A stretch of 5,685 nt of DNA from Sulfurovum sp. (GCA_015661535.1 DQVY01000282.1:1-5685), one strand, 5' to 3'; positions 1 through 5,685 are shown, counted from the stretch's first letter. The notes: generated by a model not told the origin, from the letters alone. Numbers and translations: made by a program.

Positions 1-1613
1 CGATGAAAGAGATAGAGCTTTTGGTTACTTCAGGCATCGTGCCAGAAGAGATAGTCCTCATCTTACCCGATGAAAGTTTTAAAGAGCACTTCACTCTTTT
101 TGACAAGCACAACAACCTAAACTTTGCCATGGGGTATGACTACAGTAAGGGTCGCATCTATAAATCGTTAGAGGCACTCTATCGCTATTGGCAGGGCAGG
201 GATGATGAGAGTAAAAAGTTACTGGAGCGTTACGGCTTTGATCTTGAAGAGATAGAGAAGATATCTGCAAGTAGAAAAATAAAAACAGAAACTTTTTTTG
301 ACCTTATCGATGGCTTGGATTTACATGACAGTCCATTATTGGGAGGGGAAAAGAAAGAGAAGTTCAATGAACGTGTGTATGAAAAATATCTGCATTTTTC
401 CAAAGTCCTTGAACATGAAGAGATGACGCTTACAGAGTGGCTTTTTTTGTGGCTGAAGTCTATTTCAAAAGTAACGATGGATGATGTAGGTGGCGGGAAG
501 ATCACCGTTATGGGTGTTTTGGAGACTAGAGGGGTGCACTTTGAGGCAGTGGTCATAGTAGACTTTAATGAAGGCATCGTACCTGTAAGTTCCAGCAAAG
601 ACCAGTTTTTAAACTCCTCTGTACGGACGTTTGCCTCTTTGCCTACCAAACATGATAGAGAAGCGTTACAGAAGCAGTACTATAAGCGTTTGTTGGAAGA
701 AGCGTCACATGCCTGCATACTCTACAGTACTTCTGACAACCAGTTACCTTCTAAATTTCTTTATGAATTAGGGCTGGAAGAAGCAGTTCAAGCACAGGCG
801 CAGTTCGATCTGCTCTATGCACAGGATTCACAGCTTAAAGAGGGTGAAGACCCCAGGGTTGAGCATTTTGATGCCTCCGCCATTACCTGGTCTGCCTCAC
901 GATTGAGAACGTATCTGGACTGTAAACGAAAGTATTATTATAAGTATATTGCAAAAATACAGGAGAAGCAGGATGAGGAGCTGAACGAAGGTGCCTTTTT
1001 ACACCTTCTTTTAGACCACCTGCATCGAGAAAAAGAGTCTTTTTCAAGTGAAGAGGAGATGCAAAAAAGTATGGACATACTTTTAGACGACCTTTTGCCT
1101 TTTGAAGATGCAAAAACAGCCTATAGAAAACTTTTATGGAAAGCGAAGTTAAAAGGGTTTGTTCGTACACAAATAGCACATTTTAACGCAGATTGGAAAG
1201 TCGTGGCACGCGAAAAAGAGTTTACAGGAGAGATAGAGGGCTTGACATTTAAAGGGCGTATTGACCGCATTGACCAAAATGCTACCCATACTTTAGTCTT
1301 AGACTACAAATCAGGCTCTACCAAAGAGGCACAAAAAAGTAAAAATCTGGACACATTGAATGATTTGCAAATGAGTATCTATTCCCATATGTTGTCAACA
1401 AAGTACCAAAATGTAAACCTCGCGTTTGTCAAACTTTTTGAAGGGGGACAGATAGAAGAGATTAGTGCACTTGAAGAGAAAAATGAACGGCTTTCAGAAG
1501 TCATTATAGCACTTAAACAGACAACAAGTTTTGTGGCTGAAAAATGTGATAATTTACAAAAATGTAAATATTGTGCCTATACCTTGATGTGTGAAAGAGG
1601 GGAGTATTTATGA
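1..1613 (+). CDS. addB: AddB-like PD-(D/E)XK exonuclease subunit, 5'-truncated by the window edge
   Basis: This is the nuclease/scaffold partner of AddA in double-strand-break end processing (cytoplasmic, on DNA). Residues are numbered from the ATG at 3, which is probably an internal methionine: no ribosome site can be seen, and the family's N-terminal part with the Walker A is missing. Residues 165-194 (ETRG...DFNEGIVP) match a degenerate UvrD-type motif V. Residues 219-245 resemble motif VI but lack the TRA arginine, as expected for the inactive helicase half of AddB. The nuclease domain spans about 296-536: YLDC with Cys307, H334, GRIDRID with D421, D434-Y-K436, and Q456-x3-Y460. Cys307 plus C521-x2-C524-x5-C530 reproduce the AddB 4Fe-4S cysteine pattern. 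The stop overlaps the addA start by 4 bp, so the two are co-translated. A databank may call it simply 'PD-(D/E)XK nuclease family protein'. The family call is firm; the exact symbol is less so. Confidence 0.9.
   Translation, partial: MKEIELLVTSGIVPEEIVLILPDESFKEHFTLFDKHNNLNFAMGYDYSKGRIYKSLEALYRYWQGRDDESKKLLERYGFDLEEIEKISASRKIKTETFFDLIDGLDLHDSPLLGGEKKEKFNERVYEKYLHFSKVLEHEEMTLTEWLFLWLKSISKVTMDDVGGGKITVMGVLETRGVHFEAVVIVDFNEGIVPVSSSKDQFLNSSVRTFASLPTKHDREALQKQYYKRLLEEASHACILYSTSDNQLPSKFLYELGLEEAVQAQAQFDLLYAQDSQLKEGEDPRVEHFDASAITWSASRLRTYLDCKRKYYYKYIAKIQEKQDEELNEGAFLHLLLDHLHREKESFSSEEEMQKSMDILLDDLLPFEDAKTAYRKLLWKAKLKGFVRTQIAHFNADWKVVAREKEFTGEIEGLTFKGRIDRIDQNATHTLVLDYKSGSTKEAQKSKNLDTLNDLQMSIYSHMLSTKYQNVNLAFVKLFEGGQIEEISALEEKNERLSEVIIALKQTTSFVAEKCDNLQKCKYCAYTLMCERGEYL
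1596..1604 (+). promoter_or_regulatory. Ribosome binding site of addA inside the addB 3' end
   Basis: AGAGGGGAG lies 5 bases before the ATG at 1610 and within the last codons of addB. With the ATGA stop/start overlap it fixes the addA start and implies coupled translation, giving roughly matched amounts of the two subunits. Confidence 0.75.
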
Positions 1614-4375
1614 GTTTTAATCCATACATGGCCTATTCTGCTTCCGCAGGTTCAGGGAAAACCTTTGCACTTTCTGTGCGCTACATCTCACTGCTTTTTA
1701 TGGGTGAAGCACCTTCTAGTATACTTGCCGCAACATTTACCAACAAGGCAGCCGCAGAGATGCGACAGAGGGTAGTGGACTCTTTGCGTCATTTGGGAGA
1801 GAATGAAGCCTTTTTAGATGCCATAGCGGTACAGACGGGATTTTCTAAAGAGGTACTTTTTGAAAAACAGCCAGAGGTCTTGTCTCGGTTTTTGGCCTCT
1901 TCGTCGTACATTGTGACATTGGACAGTTTTTTCTCTGGCATCTTGCGTGCGGCTTCTTTGGAAATTGGGCTTGAACCTGACTTTGTCACCAAAACAGAAG
2001 GTGAAGAGGATTTAGAGAAACACTTTTTAGATGAGGTTCAGGCAGAGGGCTTGCTCTCCAATCTTGTAAAACTTGCCATGGACATAGAAGACAAACGCTT
2101 TACCAAGATCTTTGAACTGATGCAAAACTTTTACAAGGTAGATCCTTTACTCCCTAAACAAGATGAGAAACAGCTCTCTTTGACGAAACAAGAAGAAGCC
2201 TGTGAAGCTTTACGTTTAAAGATGATAAAGGCACTTACTGATACTTCCGCTGCAGCACGTTGTCTGAAACAGTTTGAAACAAAAAGTACCAAAGAGCTGT
2301 TTGCCAAGGGCTTGTTTGAAAAAGAGACTTTAGGAGAGCACTCCTGGTTTAAAAAAGCAGCCAATGAGGAGATAGAGAGTATTTATGCGGATCTTAAAAT
2401 AGCACTTGCAAAATGGGCAGAAGCAAGAGAAGCGCTGGTGTTGCATAACTTATTTAAAATCTATGATTACTATAAAAATGCCACTATTACCAATGCTAAA
2501 ACCTCAGGAGTGTTGACCTTTGATGACTTGACCTATTTTACCTACAGGCTTTTGCATGAGAGTATGAGTAAAGAGTTTTTGTACTTTAAAATAGATGCTA
2601 AGTTCAAACACATTCTTTTAGATGAGTTTCAAGATACCTCAACCTTGCAATTTTTACTTCTCAAGCCTCTCATTGATGAAATTTTTGCAGGACATGGGCA
2701 GAGTGAGTTTAAGTCTTTCTTCTATGTGGGAGATACCAAACAGTCACTCTACCGATTTCGTGGCGGGGTAGAAGAACTGTTTGACAAAGTGGCAGAGAAC
2801 TATGGTGTAGAGATCTCACAGATGGACACCAACTACAGATCTTCCAGAAATGTGGTAGAACAGGTTAACCGATGGTTTGAACCTAATATGAAAGGGTATG
2901 TGCCTCAAAAGAGCAGGGAGGGTGCTTCTGAGGGGTATGTGGAAGTTATCTGCCCTTCAACAGGCTCAGGGGAGGATTCGGTCACTGAGCCTGTCGAAGT
3001 GATAGAAGAAGCAGTCAAACAGGCACAAGAGCTTTTAGATGCAGGTATCAACGTAGACGATATTGCCTTTCTGGTCTCTACCAACAAAGATGGGCAGAGT
3101 CTGCAGGAAGCCTGTCAACATGCAGGCATTGGTACCTTACTTAAAACCTCTTCTTCATTAAAGAACATGCCGAAAATTGCAGCATTGGCATCGATGTGTG
3201 CGTACCTGTTTTTTGGAGAGAAGATCGATGCACAGCCTTTACTTTTAAAAGTAGGGAAACGTTTAGAAGAGGTTGATACTTCATGGTTCTCAGCCTTTAT
3301 GTCTCCTCTACAGGTACTGGACAGACTGGTACGTGAGTTTGGGTATTTTGATGAGGATCTGAATGTACTCAAACTTTTGTCTTTTGCCTCTAACTACAGC
3401 ACTATTCCAGAGTTTCTAAAAGAGTTCAAAACGTCAAGTATTGCGGTGGCATCCAATACGGTGCATGGTGCAAAGATCATGACCATTCATGGTTCCAAAG
3501 GTTTGGAGTTTGAATATGTCATACTGCTTGACAAGTTGACACGAAAGAATGCAGACAAATCTGCACTCATCTACCACTACAATGACAATCTTTACATAGA
3601 TAAAATACTCTACCGTACGAAAGGGCGAGAAAATTTTGATCCACGCTATGCAAATATCATGGCAGCACGTAAAGTCTCAGAAGCAAAAGACAGCATGAAT
3701 GTACTTTATGTAGCATTGACACGGGCAGTGGAGGGGATGATCGTTATTCGTAAACCAAAAGACTCTATCTTTGATGCACTCTCAATGTCCCCAATAAAAT
3801 TGGGAACATTGGAAATGAGGAATGAGGAATTAGGAGTTAGGAATGAAAGTATGCAGACCCGGTCTGCGGTTGTTATTACAAACTATGGTACCCAAGAGAC
3901 ACCTGAACATGAAGAGGGGGAAGAGAAAGACTATGAAGCCATTCTTTTTGGAACGGCTTTGCACTACACCTTGGAAATGTTAGGCGCTTTTGATCTTGAG
4001 AGTTTGGCAGTAGCGATGACGGCGATGCAAAATAAATATGGACAGCAACTGAGCCACACACAGAGAGTAGAGATAGAAAAGCGTATCTCCAACTTGATAG
4101 CATTTGAGAAGTTCCAATCTTTATTGTCAGGTGCAACGCTGCGCAAAGAACAGTCCCTCTCTTATGAAGGTGAACTCAAGCAGATCGATCTGCTTTTAGA
4201 ATATGATGACCATATGCTGGTGGTTGATTATAAGAGTTCTAAAAAGTACCATGTAAAGCATCAAAATCAGGTAGGGTATTATAAAAAAGCGATATCTGAT
4301 ATCACAGGGAAACAAACAGAAGGGATGATCGTGTATTTGCTGGAGACAGGTATAGAGTTGCTAGATTTGAAATAA
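1610..4375 (+). CDS. addA: AddA-like (RecB-like) UvrD-family helicase/nuclease
   Basis: This is the ATP-driven 3'-5' translocating helicase plus nuclease subunit of AddAB, which resects broken DNA ends for RecA-dependent repair. Helicase motifs run in order: Walker A ASAGSGKT (11-18), motif Ia TFTNKAAAEM (42-51), LTFDDL (302-307), Walker B LLDEFQD (336-342), motif III GDTKQSLYRFRGG (374-386), motif IV NYRSS (408-412), motif V TIHGSKGLEF (625-634) and motif VI YVALTRA (700-706). The C-terminal nuclease has H785, D860, D873-Y-K875 and Q887-x3-Y891, so it looks active. At 921 residues it is shorter than Firmicutes AddA; the N-terminus begins only ten residues before Walker A and has no Q motif, as in other RecB-like proteins of this phylum. 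Two stretches look like inserted repeat DNA: residues 449-464 after motif IV, and about 725-752 between helicase and nuclease. Both are in frame and avoid the motifs, so the protein is probably functional. 'RecB-like helicase' is an equivalent name. Confidence 0.93.
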   Translation: MSFNPYMAYSASAGSGKTFALSVRYISLLFMGEAPSSILAATFTNKAAAEMRQRVVDSLRHLGENEAFLDAIAVQTGFSKEVLFEKQPEVLSRFLASSSYIVTLDSFFSGILRAASLEIGLEPDFVTKTEGEEDLEKHFLDEVQAEGLLSNLVKLAMDIEDKRFTKIFELMQNFYKVDPLLPKQDEKQLSLTKQEEACEALRLKMIKALTDTSAAARCLKQFETKSTKELFAKGLFEKETLGEHSWFKKAANEEIESIYADLKIALAKWAEAREALVLHNLFKIYDYYKNATITNAKTSGVLTFDDLTYFTYRLLHESMSKEFLYFKIDAKFKHILLDEFQDTSTLQFLLLKPLIDEIFAGHGQSEFKSFFYVGDTKQSLYRFRGGVEELFDKVAENYGVEISQMDTNYRSSRNVVEQVNRWFEPNMKGYVPQKSREGASEGYVEVICPSTGSGEDSVTEPVEVIEEAVKQAQELLDAGINVDDIAFLVSTNKDGQSLQEACQHAGIGTLLKTSSSLKNMPKIAALASMCAYLFFGEKIDAQPLLLKVGKRLEEVDTSWFSAFMSPLQVLDRLVREFGYFDEDLNVLKLLSFASNYSTIPEFLKEFKTSSIAVASNTVHGAKIMTIHGSKGLEFEYVILLDKLTRKNADKSALIYHYNDNLYIDKILYRTKGRENFDPRYANIMAARKVSEAKDSMNVLYVALTRAVEGMIVIRKPKDSIFDALSMSPIKLGTLEMRNEELGVRNESMQTRSAVVITNYGTQETPEHEEGEEKDYEAILFGTALHYTLEMLGAFDLESLAVAMTAMQNKYGQQLSHTQRVEIEKRISNLIAFEKFQSLLSGATLRKEQSLSYEGELKQIDLLLEYDDHMLVVDYKSSKKYHVKHQNQVGYYKKAISDITGKQTEGMIVYLLETGIELLDLK
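2955..2999. repeat. 45-bp imperfect palindromic repeat inserted in frame in addA
   Basis: The left arm CTTCAACAGGCTCAG (2955-2969) and right arm CTGAGCCTGTCGAAG (2985-2999) pair over 15 bp with one mismatch around a 15-base loop. The unit is exactly 45 bp, so it adds 15 codons without a frameshift and encodes the low-complexity peptide STGSGEDSVTEPVEV (450-464). From memory, palindromes with arms like CTTCGACAGGCTCAG recur in and between genes of many Bacteroidota and Campylobacterota, giving the same TEPVEV-type peptide. That identification is recall, while the palindrome is directly visible. Confidence 0.75.
3783..3811. repeat. Inverted repeat, 13-bp arms with a 3-base loop, in addA
   Basis: CAATGTCCCCAAT (3783-3795) and ATTGGGAACATTG (3799-3811) are complementary at 12 of 13 positions around AAA. 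The single mismatch is C·A on the plus strand and becomes a G·U wobble in a minus-strand transcript. It encodes residues around SMSPIKLGTL in the linker between helicase motif VI and the nuclease domain. Confidence 0.65.
3817..3844. repeat. Four tandem 7-bp units in addA
   Basis: GAGGAAT, GAGGAAT, TAGGAGT and TAGGAAT follow each other without gaps, with consensus KAGGAAT. They encode MRNEELGVRNE (residues 736-746), a charged stretch unlike the surrounding protein. A 7-bp unit is not a multiple of three, so gain or loss of one unit would shift the reading frame ahead of the nuclease domain. Confidence 0.6.
3853..3867. repeat. 15-base perfect odd palindrome in addA
   Basis: GCAGACC-C-GGTCTGC is a perfect 7-bp inverted repeat around one central base. 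It starts 8 bases after the tandem 7-mers and may belong to the same inserted element. It lies within the codons for residues 748-753. Confidence 0.5.
4178..4195. repeat. 18-bp perfect palindrome inside the addA nuclease domain
   Basis: AAGCAGATC and GATCTGCTT are exact reverse complements with no spacer, so a transcript could form a 7-bp stem with a TCGA loop. Two more T residues follow directly, so it looks like a weak terminator inside the gene. It encodes the K-Q-I-D-L-L residues around catalytic D860, so protein constraint plus chance is a sufficient explanation. Confidence 0.5.
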
Positions 4376-4376
4376 A

Positions 4377-4400
4377 GCCTGGTGATTGTTTTCACCAAGC
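4377..4400 (-). terminator. Hairpin terminator between convergent genes
   Basis: GCCTGGTGA (4377-4385) pairs with TCACCAAGC (4392-4400), 8 of 9 positions, around a 6-base loop. It begins one base after the addA stop and 15 bases past the stop of the minus-strand gene. Read on the minus strand it is followed by TTTATTT, a usable U-rich tail. On the plus strand it is followed by AGAGTGC with no T run, so it most likely ends the minus-strand transcript and gives addA only 3'-end protection or weak termination. Confidence 0.6.
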
Positions 4401-4414
4401 AGAGTGCAGTGCGT

Positions 4415-5017
4415 TTAGTCAAGTAATCCATGATAGTTTCTATAGACTTTTCTAATATGGTCCGGTTTCATACCACGTAGTTTCATATCTGCTCTCTCAT
4501 CTTTGATATGTTCATCTTTAATGCTGATAAACATTTCCCATCTTTGAATGATACTCGTTTTCATTTCTGCTTCAAAGTCGCCAGCATAGCCAGGATAAGC
4601 AGCTTTTAGTGCATCTGCTATGTGAGGAAAGTCTGTCTCTTGAATGAGATCAAGTTGCTCTTTTGGGTGTGTTTTGTTGACTTCTACATGCTGTACCCAT
4701 GCTGCTGTGACTGCGGCTTTTAATTCTTTTTCATAATTGCTTTCTGAGTCTGGAAACTTTTGCATGAGTGCAGCAGGGATCTTTTTAAGGGTATGTGTTT
4801 TGATGACTTCCAGCTCTTCTTCAAAACATTTTAGTTCTTCTTCATATTCTGCAGCATCTTCATAGAGTTTTGCAATTTTGGCATTGTTCGCACTGCGGGC
4901 ATTTTTAGGGATACGGTTCTTGTCACTCGTTACTTCAACCTCTACGCCATGCTCCTCTTTTAACGCCTTCATCTGTAATTCCATTAAACGCGTTTGACTT
5001 TCATCTTTTTCAGCCAT
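4415..5017 (-). CDS. Protein of unknown function with two tandem ~51-residue repeats
   Basis: I do not recognise the family. The 200-residue product is highly charged, with no signal peptide or membrane segment, so it is probably cytoplasmic and mostly helical. Residues 1-66 are a polar, Glu/Lys-rich N-terminal part likely to form helices. Residues 67-117 and 120-170 are diverged copies of one unit at a fixed 53-residue offset without gaps. Shared positions are E67/120, L69/122, I72/125, I80/133, A83/136, L84/137, P89/142, E96/149, E98/151, K100/153, W107/160 and H117/170, with F/Y, Y/F, L/M and V/I exchanges between them. A basic tail (171-200) follows. I start it at the ATG at 5017 because GAGGAG (5033-5028) is a good ribosome site for it; an in-frame TTG at 5035 would add six residues but overlaps that site. 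It is a single gene, convergent with addA and divergent from rplM, so the context gives no function. Confidence 0.8.
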   Translation of the reverse strand: MAEKDESQTRLMELQMKALKEEHGVEVEVTSDKNRIPKNARSANNAKIAKLYEDAAEYEEELKCFEEELEVIKTHTLKKIPAALMQKFPDSESNYEKELKAAVTAAWVQHVEVNKTHPKEQLDLIQETDFPHIADALKAAYPGYAGDFEAEMKTSIIQRWEMFISIKDEHIKDERADMKLRGMKPDHIRKVYRNYHGLLD

Positions 5018-5027
5018 AGTATTGGTA

Positions 5028-5033
5028 CTCCTC
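5028..5033 (-). promoter_or_regulatory. Ribosome binding site that decides the start of the unknown gene
   Basis: On the minus strand this reads GAGGAG, 10 bases before the ATG at 5017. The spacing is slightly long, but it supports the ATG over the upstream in-frame TTG (5035-5033), which overlaps this site and has only AT-rich DNA before it. Confidence 0.6.
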
Positions 5034-5039
5034 AATATA

Positions 5040-5062
5040 ATTATAAGTATATATCATTTATA
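5040..5062 (-). promoter_or_regulatory. Candidate promoter of the minus-strand unknown gene
   Basis: Two possible -10 boxes are visible on the minus strand: a consensus TATAAT at 5045-5040 and TATAAA at 5062-5057. The first would leave a leader of only about 16 bases with the ribosome site at its very 5' end; the second gives a more usual leader of about 30 bases. No good -35 is seen. The region is very AT-rich, so chance matches are easy. Confidence 0.35.
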
Positions 5063-5073
5063 TTCTGAATATA
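5059..5073. promoter_or_regulatory. 15-base perfect palindrome, possible operator
   Basis: TATATTC-T-GAATATA is an exact 7-bp inverted repeat with one central base. It lies just upstream of, and partly overlaps, the candidate promoter of the minus-strand gene, where a dimeric regulator would act. A looser arm pair, AGTATAT (5046-5052) and ATATACT (5069-5075), overlaps it. The regulator is unknown, and AT-rich DNA produces such palindromes fairly often. Confidence 0.3.
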
Positions 5074-5125
5074 CTCTAAAAAAGAACAGCTGCAAAGTAA
5101 AAGTTTTACGAATTAATCGCTTTAA

Positions 5126-5175
5126 ACTTAAATAAAACTTAATTTAAAAAAATATTAAGGTTAAGTGGGTACAAT
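5126..5175 (+). promoter_or_regulatory. Promoter of the rplM-rpsI operon
   Basis: TACAAT at 5170-5175 is a good -10. No -35 is recognisable. Upstream lie A/T tracts with ACTTAA at 5126-5131 and again at 5137-5142 (11-bp spacing), then further TTAA-containing steps to 5166. This matches the known epsilonproteobacterial sigma-70 promoter style, in which periodic A/T tracts replace the -35. Transcription would start near 5182, giving a leader of about 50 bases. A second, weaker -10 (TATGAT, 5198-5203) is possible. Confidence 0.6.
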
Positions 5176-5219
5176 CCGTCCACAAATGAATGATACATAT
5201 GATATTGTTCTATTCAAAC

Positions 5220-5224
5220 AAGGA
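5220..5224 (+). promoter_or_regulatory. Ribosome binding site of rplM
   Basis: AAGGA stands 7 bases before the ATG at 5232. It favours this ATG over the second in-frame ATG at 5238, which would be 13 bases away. Confidence 0.7.
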
Positions 5225-5231
5225 TTAATTC

Positions 5232-5657
5232 ATGAAAATGACAACAGTACTTAAACCTGCTGACGTGACACGTGACTGGGTTTTAATTGATGCAGATGGT
5301 AAAACATTTGGTCGTATTTTAACTGACGTAGCGACACTTCTTAGAGGTAAACATAAACCATCATTTACACCAAATGTAGACTGTGGTGACTACGTAGTGA
5401 TCATCAACGCTGAAAAAGCAAAATTCTCAGGTAAAAAACTCGAAGATAAAGAATACTTTACACACTCTGGTTACTTTGGTTCAACAAAAAGTAAAAAACT
5501 TGACGATATGTTAGAAAACCATACTGAAAAACTTTTCAGATTGGCAGTTCGTGGTATGCTTCCTAAAACTACTTTAGGTAGAGCAATGCTTAAAAAACTT
5601 AAAGTGTATGCAGGTTCTGAGCACCCTCATACAGCACAAATTAATAAGGAAGCGTAA
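5232..5657 (+). CDS. rplM: 50S ribosomal protein L13
   Basis: L13 is an early-assembly protein of the large ribosomal subunit that binds 23S rRNA. The 141-residue product has the normal family length and is full length. Recognisable blocks are DWVLIDADGKTFGR (15-28), TLLRGKHKPSFTPNVDCGDYVVIINA (35-60), HSGYFGSTKS (78-87) and the L13 signature VRGMLPKTTLGRAMLKKLKV (106-125) followed by YAGSEHPH. The sequence is of Campylobacterota type. Lysine is AAA throughout except the AAG at codon 139, where the ribosome site for rpsI lies, which fits a highly expressed gene. It is first in the conserved rplM-rpsI pair, with 2 bases between its stop and the next ATG. In other bacteria this operon is growth-rate controlled; here only the promoter and leader can be seen. 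Confidence 0.98.
   Translation: MKMTTVLKPADVTRDWVLIDADGKTFGRILTDVATLLRGKHKPSFTPNVDCGDYVVIINAEKAKFSGKKLEDKEYFTHSGYFGSTKSKKLDDMLENHTEKLFRLAVRGMLPKTTLGRAMLKKLKVYAGSEHPHTAQINKEA
5646..5652 (+). promoter_or_regulatory. Ribosome binding site of rpsI within the last rplM codons
   Basis: AAGGAAG covers codons 139-141 of rplM (Lys-Glu-Ala) and stands 7 bases before the rpsI ATG. Ribosomes finishing rplM would be well placed to start rpsI. Confidence 0.75.
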
Positions 5658-5659
5658 TC

Positions 5660-5685
5660 ATGGCAACTATTTATGCAACAGGAAA
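5660..5685 (+). CDS. rpsI: 30S ribosomal protein S9, 3'-truncated by the window edge
   Basis: Only the first eight codons and two bases are present, reading MATIYATG. This matches the usual S9 start (…YATGKRK), and the position directly after rplM is the conserved place for rpsI. S9 is a small-subunit head protein whose C-terminal tail contacts P-site tRNA; that part lies outside the window. Confidence 0.9.

Noticed and set aside
293..447. Runs of seven T residues at 293-299 and 442-448, as possible phase-variation tracts in addB
   Set aside because: They are shorter than the homopolymers that usually vary in this phylum, and they are A/T runs in an AT-rich gene.
230..649. Open frame of 139 codons on the minus strand inside addB
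   Set aside because: It lies opposite a strongly conserved gene, has low-complexity Ser/Lys-rich translation, no ribosome site and no recognisable domain.
883..1179. Open frame of 98 codons on the minus strand opposite the AddB nuclease domain
   Set aside because: It is the antisense shadow of conserved nuclease sequence, with no start context or family resemblance.
1789..3372. Several short minus-strand open frames within addA
   Set aside because: All are antisense to helicase motifs and have compositions typical of shadow frames; one merely reads the 2955-2999 palindrome backwards.
3876..4146. Two overlapping minus-strand open frames opposite the AddA nuclease domain
   Set aside because: They overlap each other in different frames and lie opposite conserved nuclease codons; no initiation signal.
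4291..4303. GATATC-T-GATATC palindrome near the addA 3' end
   Set aside because: It is short, AT-rich and fully explained by coding sequence; no neighbouring signal.
5097..5109. GTAAAA-G-TTTTAC palindrome in the intergenic region
   Set aside because: It is short and of low complexity in very AT-rich DNA, and lies at no clear position relative to either promoter.
5182..5231. Possible L13 autoregulatory RNA structure in the rplM leader
   Set aside because: The leader is short and AT-rich, and I could not find a convincing stable stem; only a CATATG core is palindromic.
4376..5231. A novel defence or toxin-antitoxin system around the unknown gene next to addAB
   Set aside because: The unknown gene is convergent with addA and divergent from rplM, stands alone, and shows no nuclease, toxin or DNA-binding motif that I can recognise.

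Overview
The window looks like a chromosomal segment of a Campylobacterota (epsilonproteobacterial) genome, most likely a free-living Sulfurovum/Sulfurimonas-type organism. The evidence is the lineage-typical L13 protein followed at once by the start of S9, the AddA/AddB proteins of the short-N-terminus type, the AT-rich DNA with AAA-dominated lysine codons in the ribosomal gene, and a promoter with a clear -10 and periodic A/T tracts but no -35. The genus assignment is inference; the phylum is fairly secure.

Layout. Positions 1-1613 (+) hold the C-terminal two thirds of an AddB-like exonuclease subunit, cut by the window edge. Its stop overlaps by 4 bp (ATGA) the start of a complete AddA-like helicase-nuclease (1610-4375, +). 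The two form a translationally coupled pair that would make the AddAB (RecBCD-equivalent) machine for double-strand-break end resection. A hairpin at 4377-4400 sits between convergent genes and has its U-rich tail on the minus strand. A 200-residue protein of unknown function (4415-5017, -) follows; it contains two diverged copies of a ~51-residue unit. An AT-rich 214-bp region (5018-5231) then holds the divergent promoters. rplM (L13, 5232-5657, +) follows, and the first eight codons of rpsI (S9) end the window.

The genes themselves are ordinary housekeeping genes, and I see no new defence, mobile or RNA system. The unusual material is small. addA carries a 45-bp imperfect palindromic repeat in frame (2955-2999), of a type that I recall as dispersed in many genomes. 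It also has a cluster of three repeat structures in the linker before its nuclease domain (3783-3867) and an 18-bp perfect palindrome over a nuclease catalytic motif (4178-4195). The unknown gene has a clean internal duplication and a 15-bp palindrome upstream of it that could be an operator.
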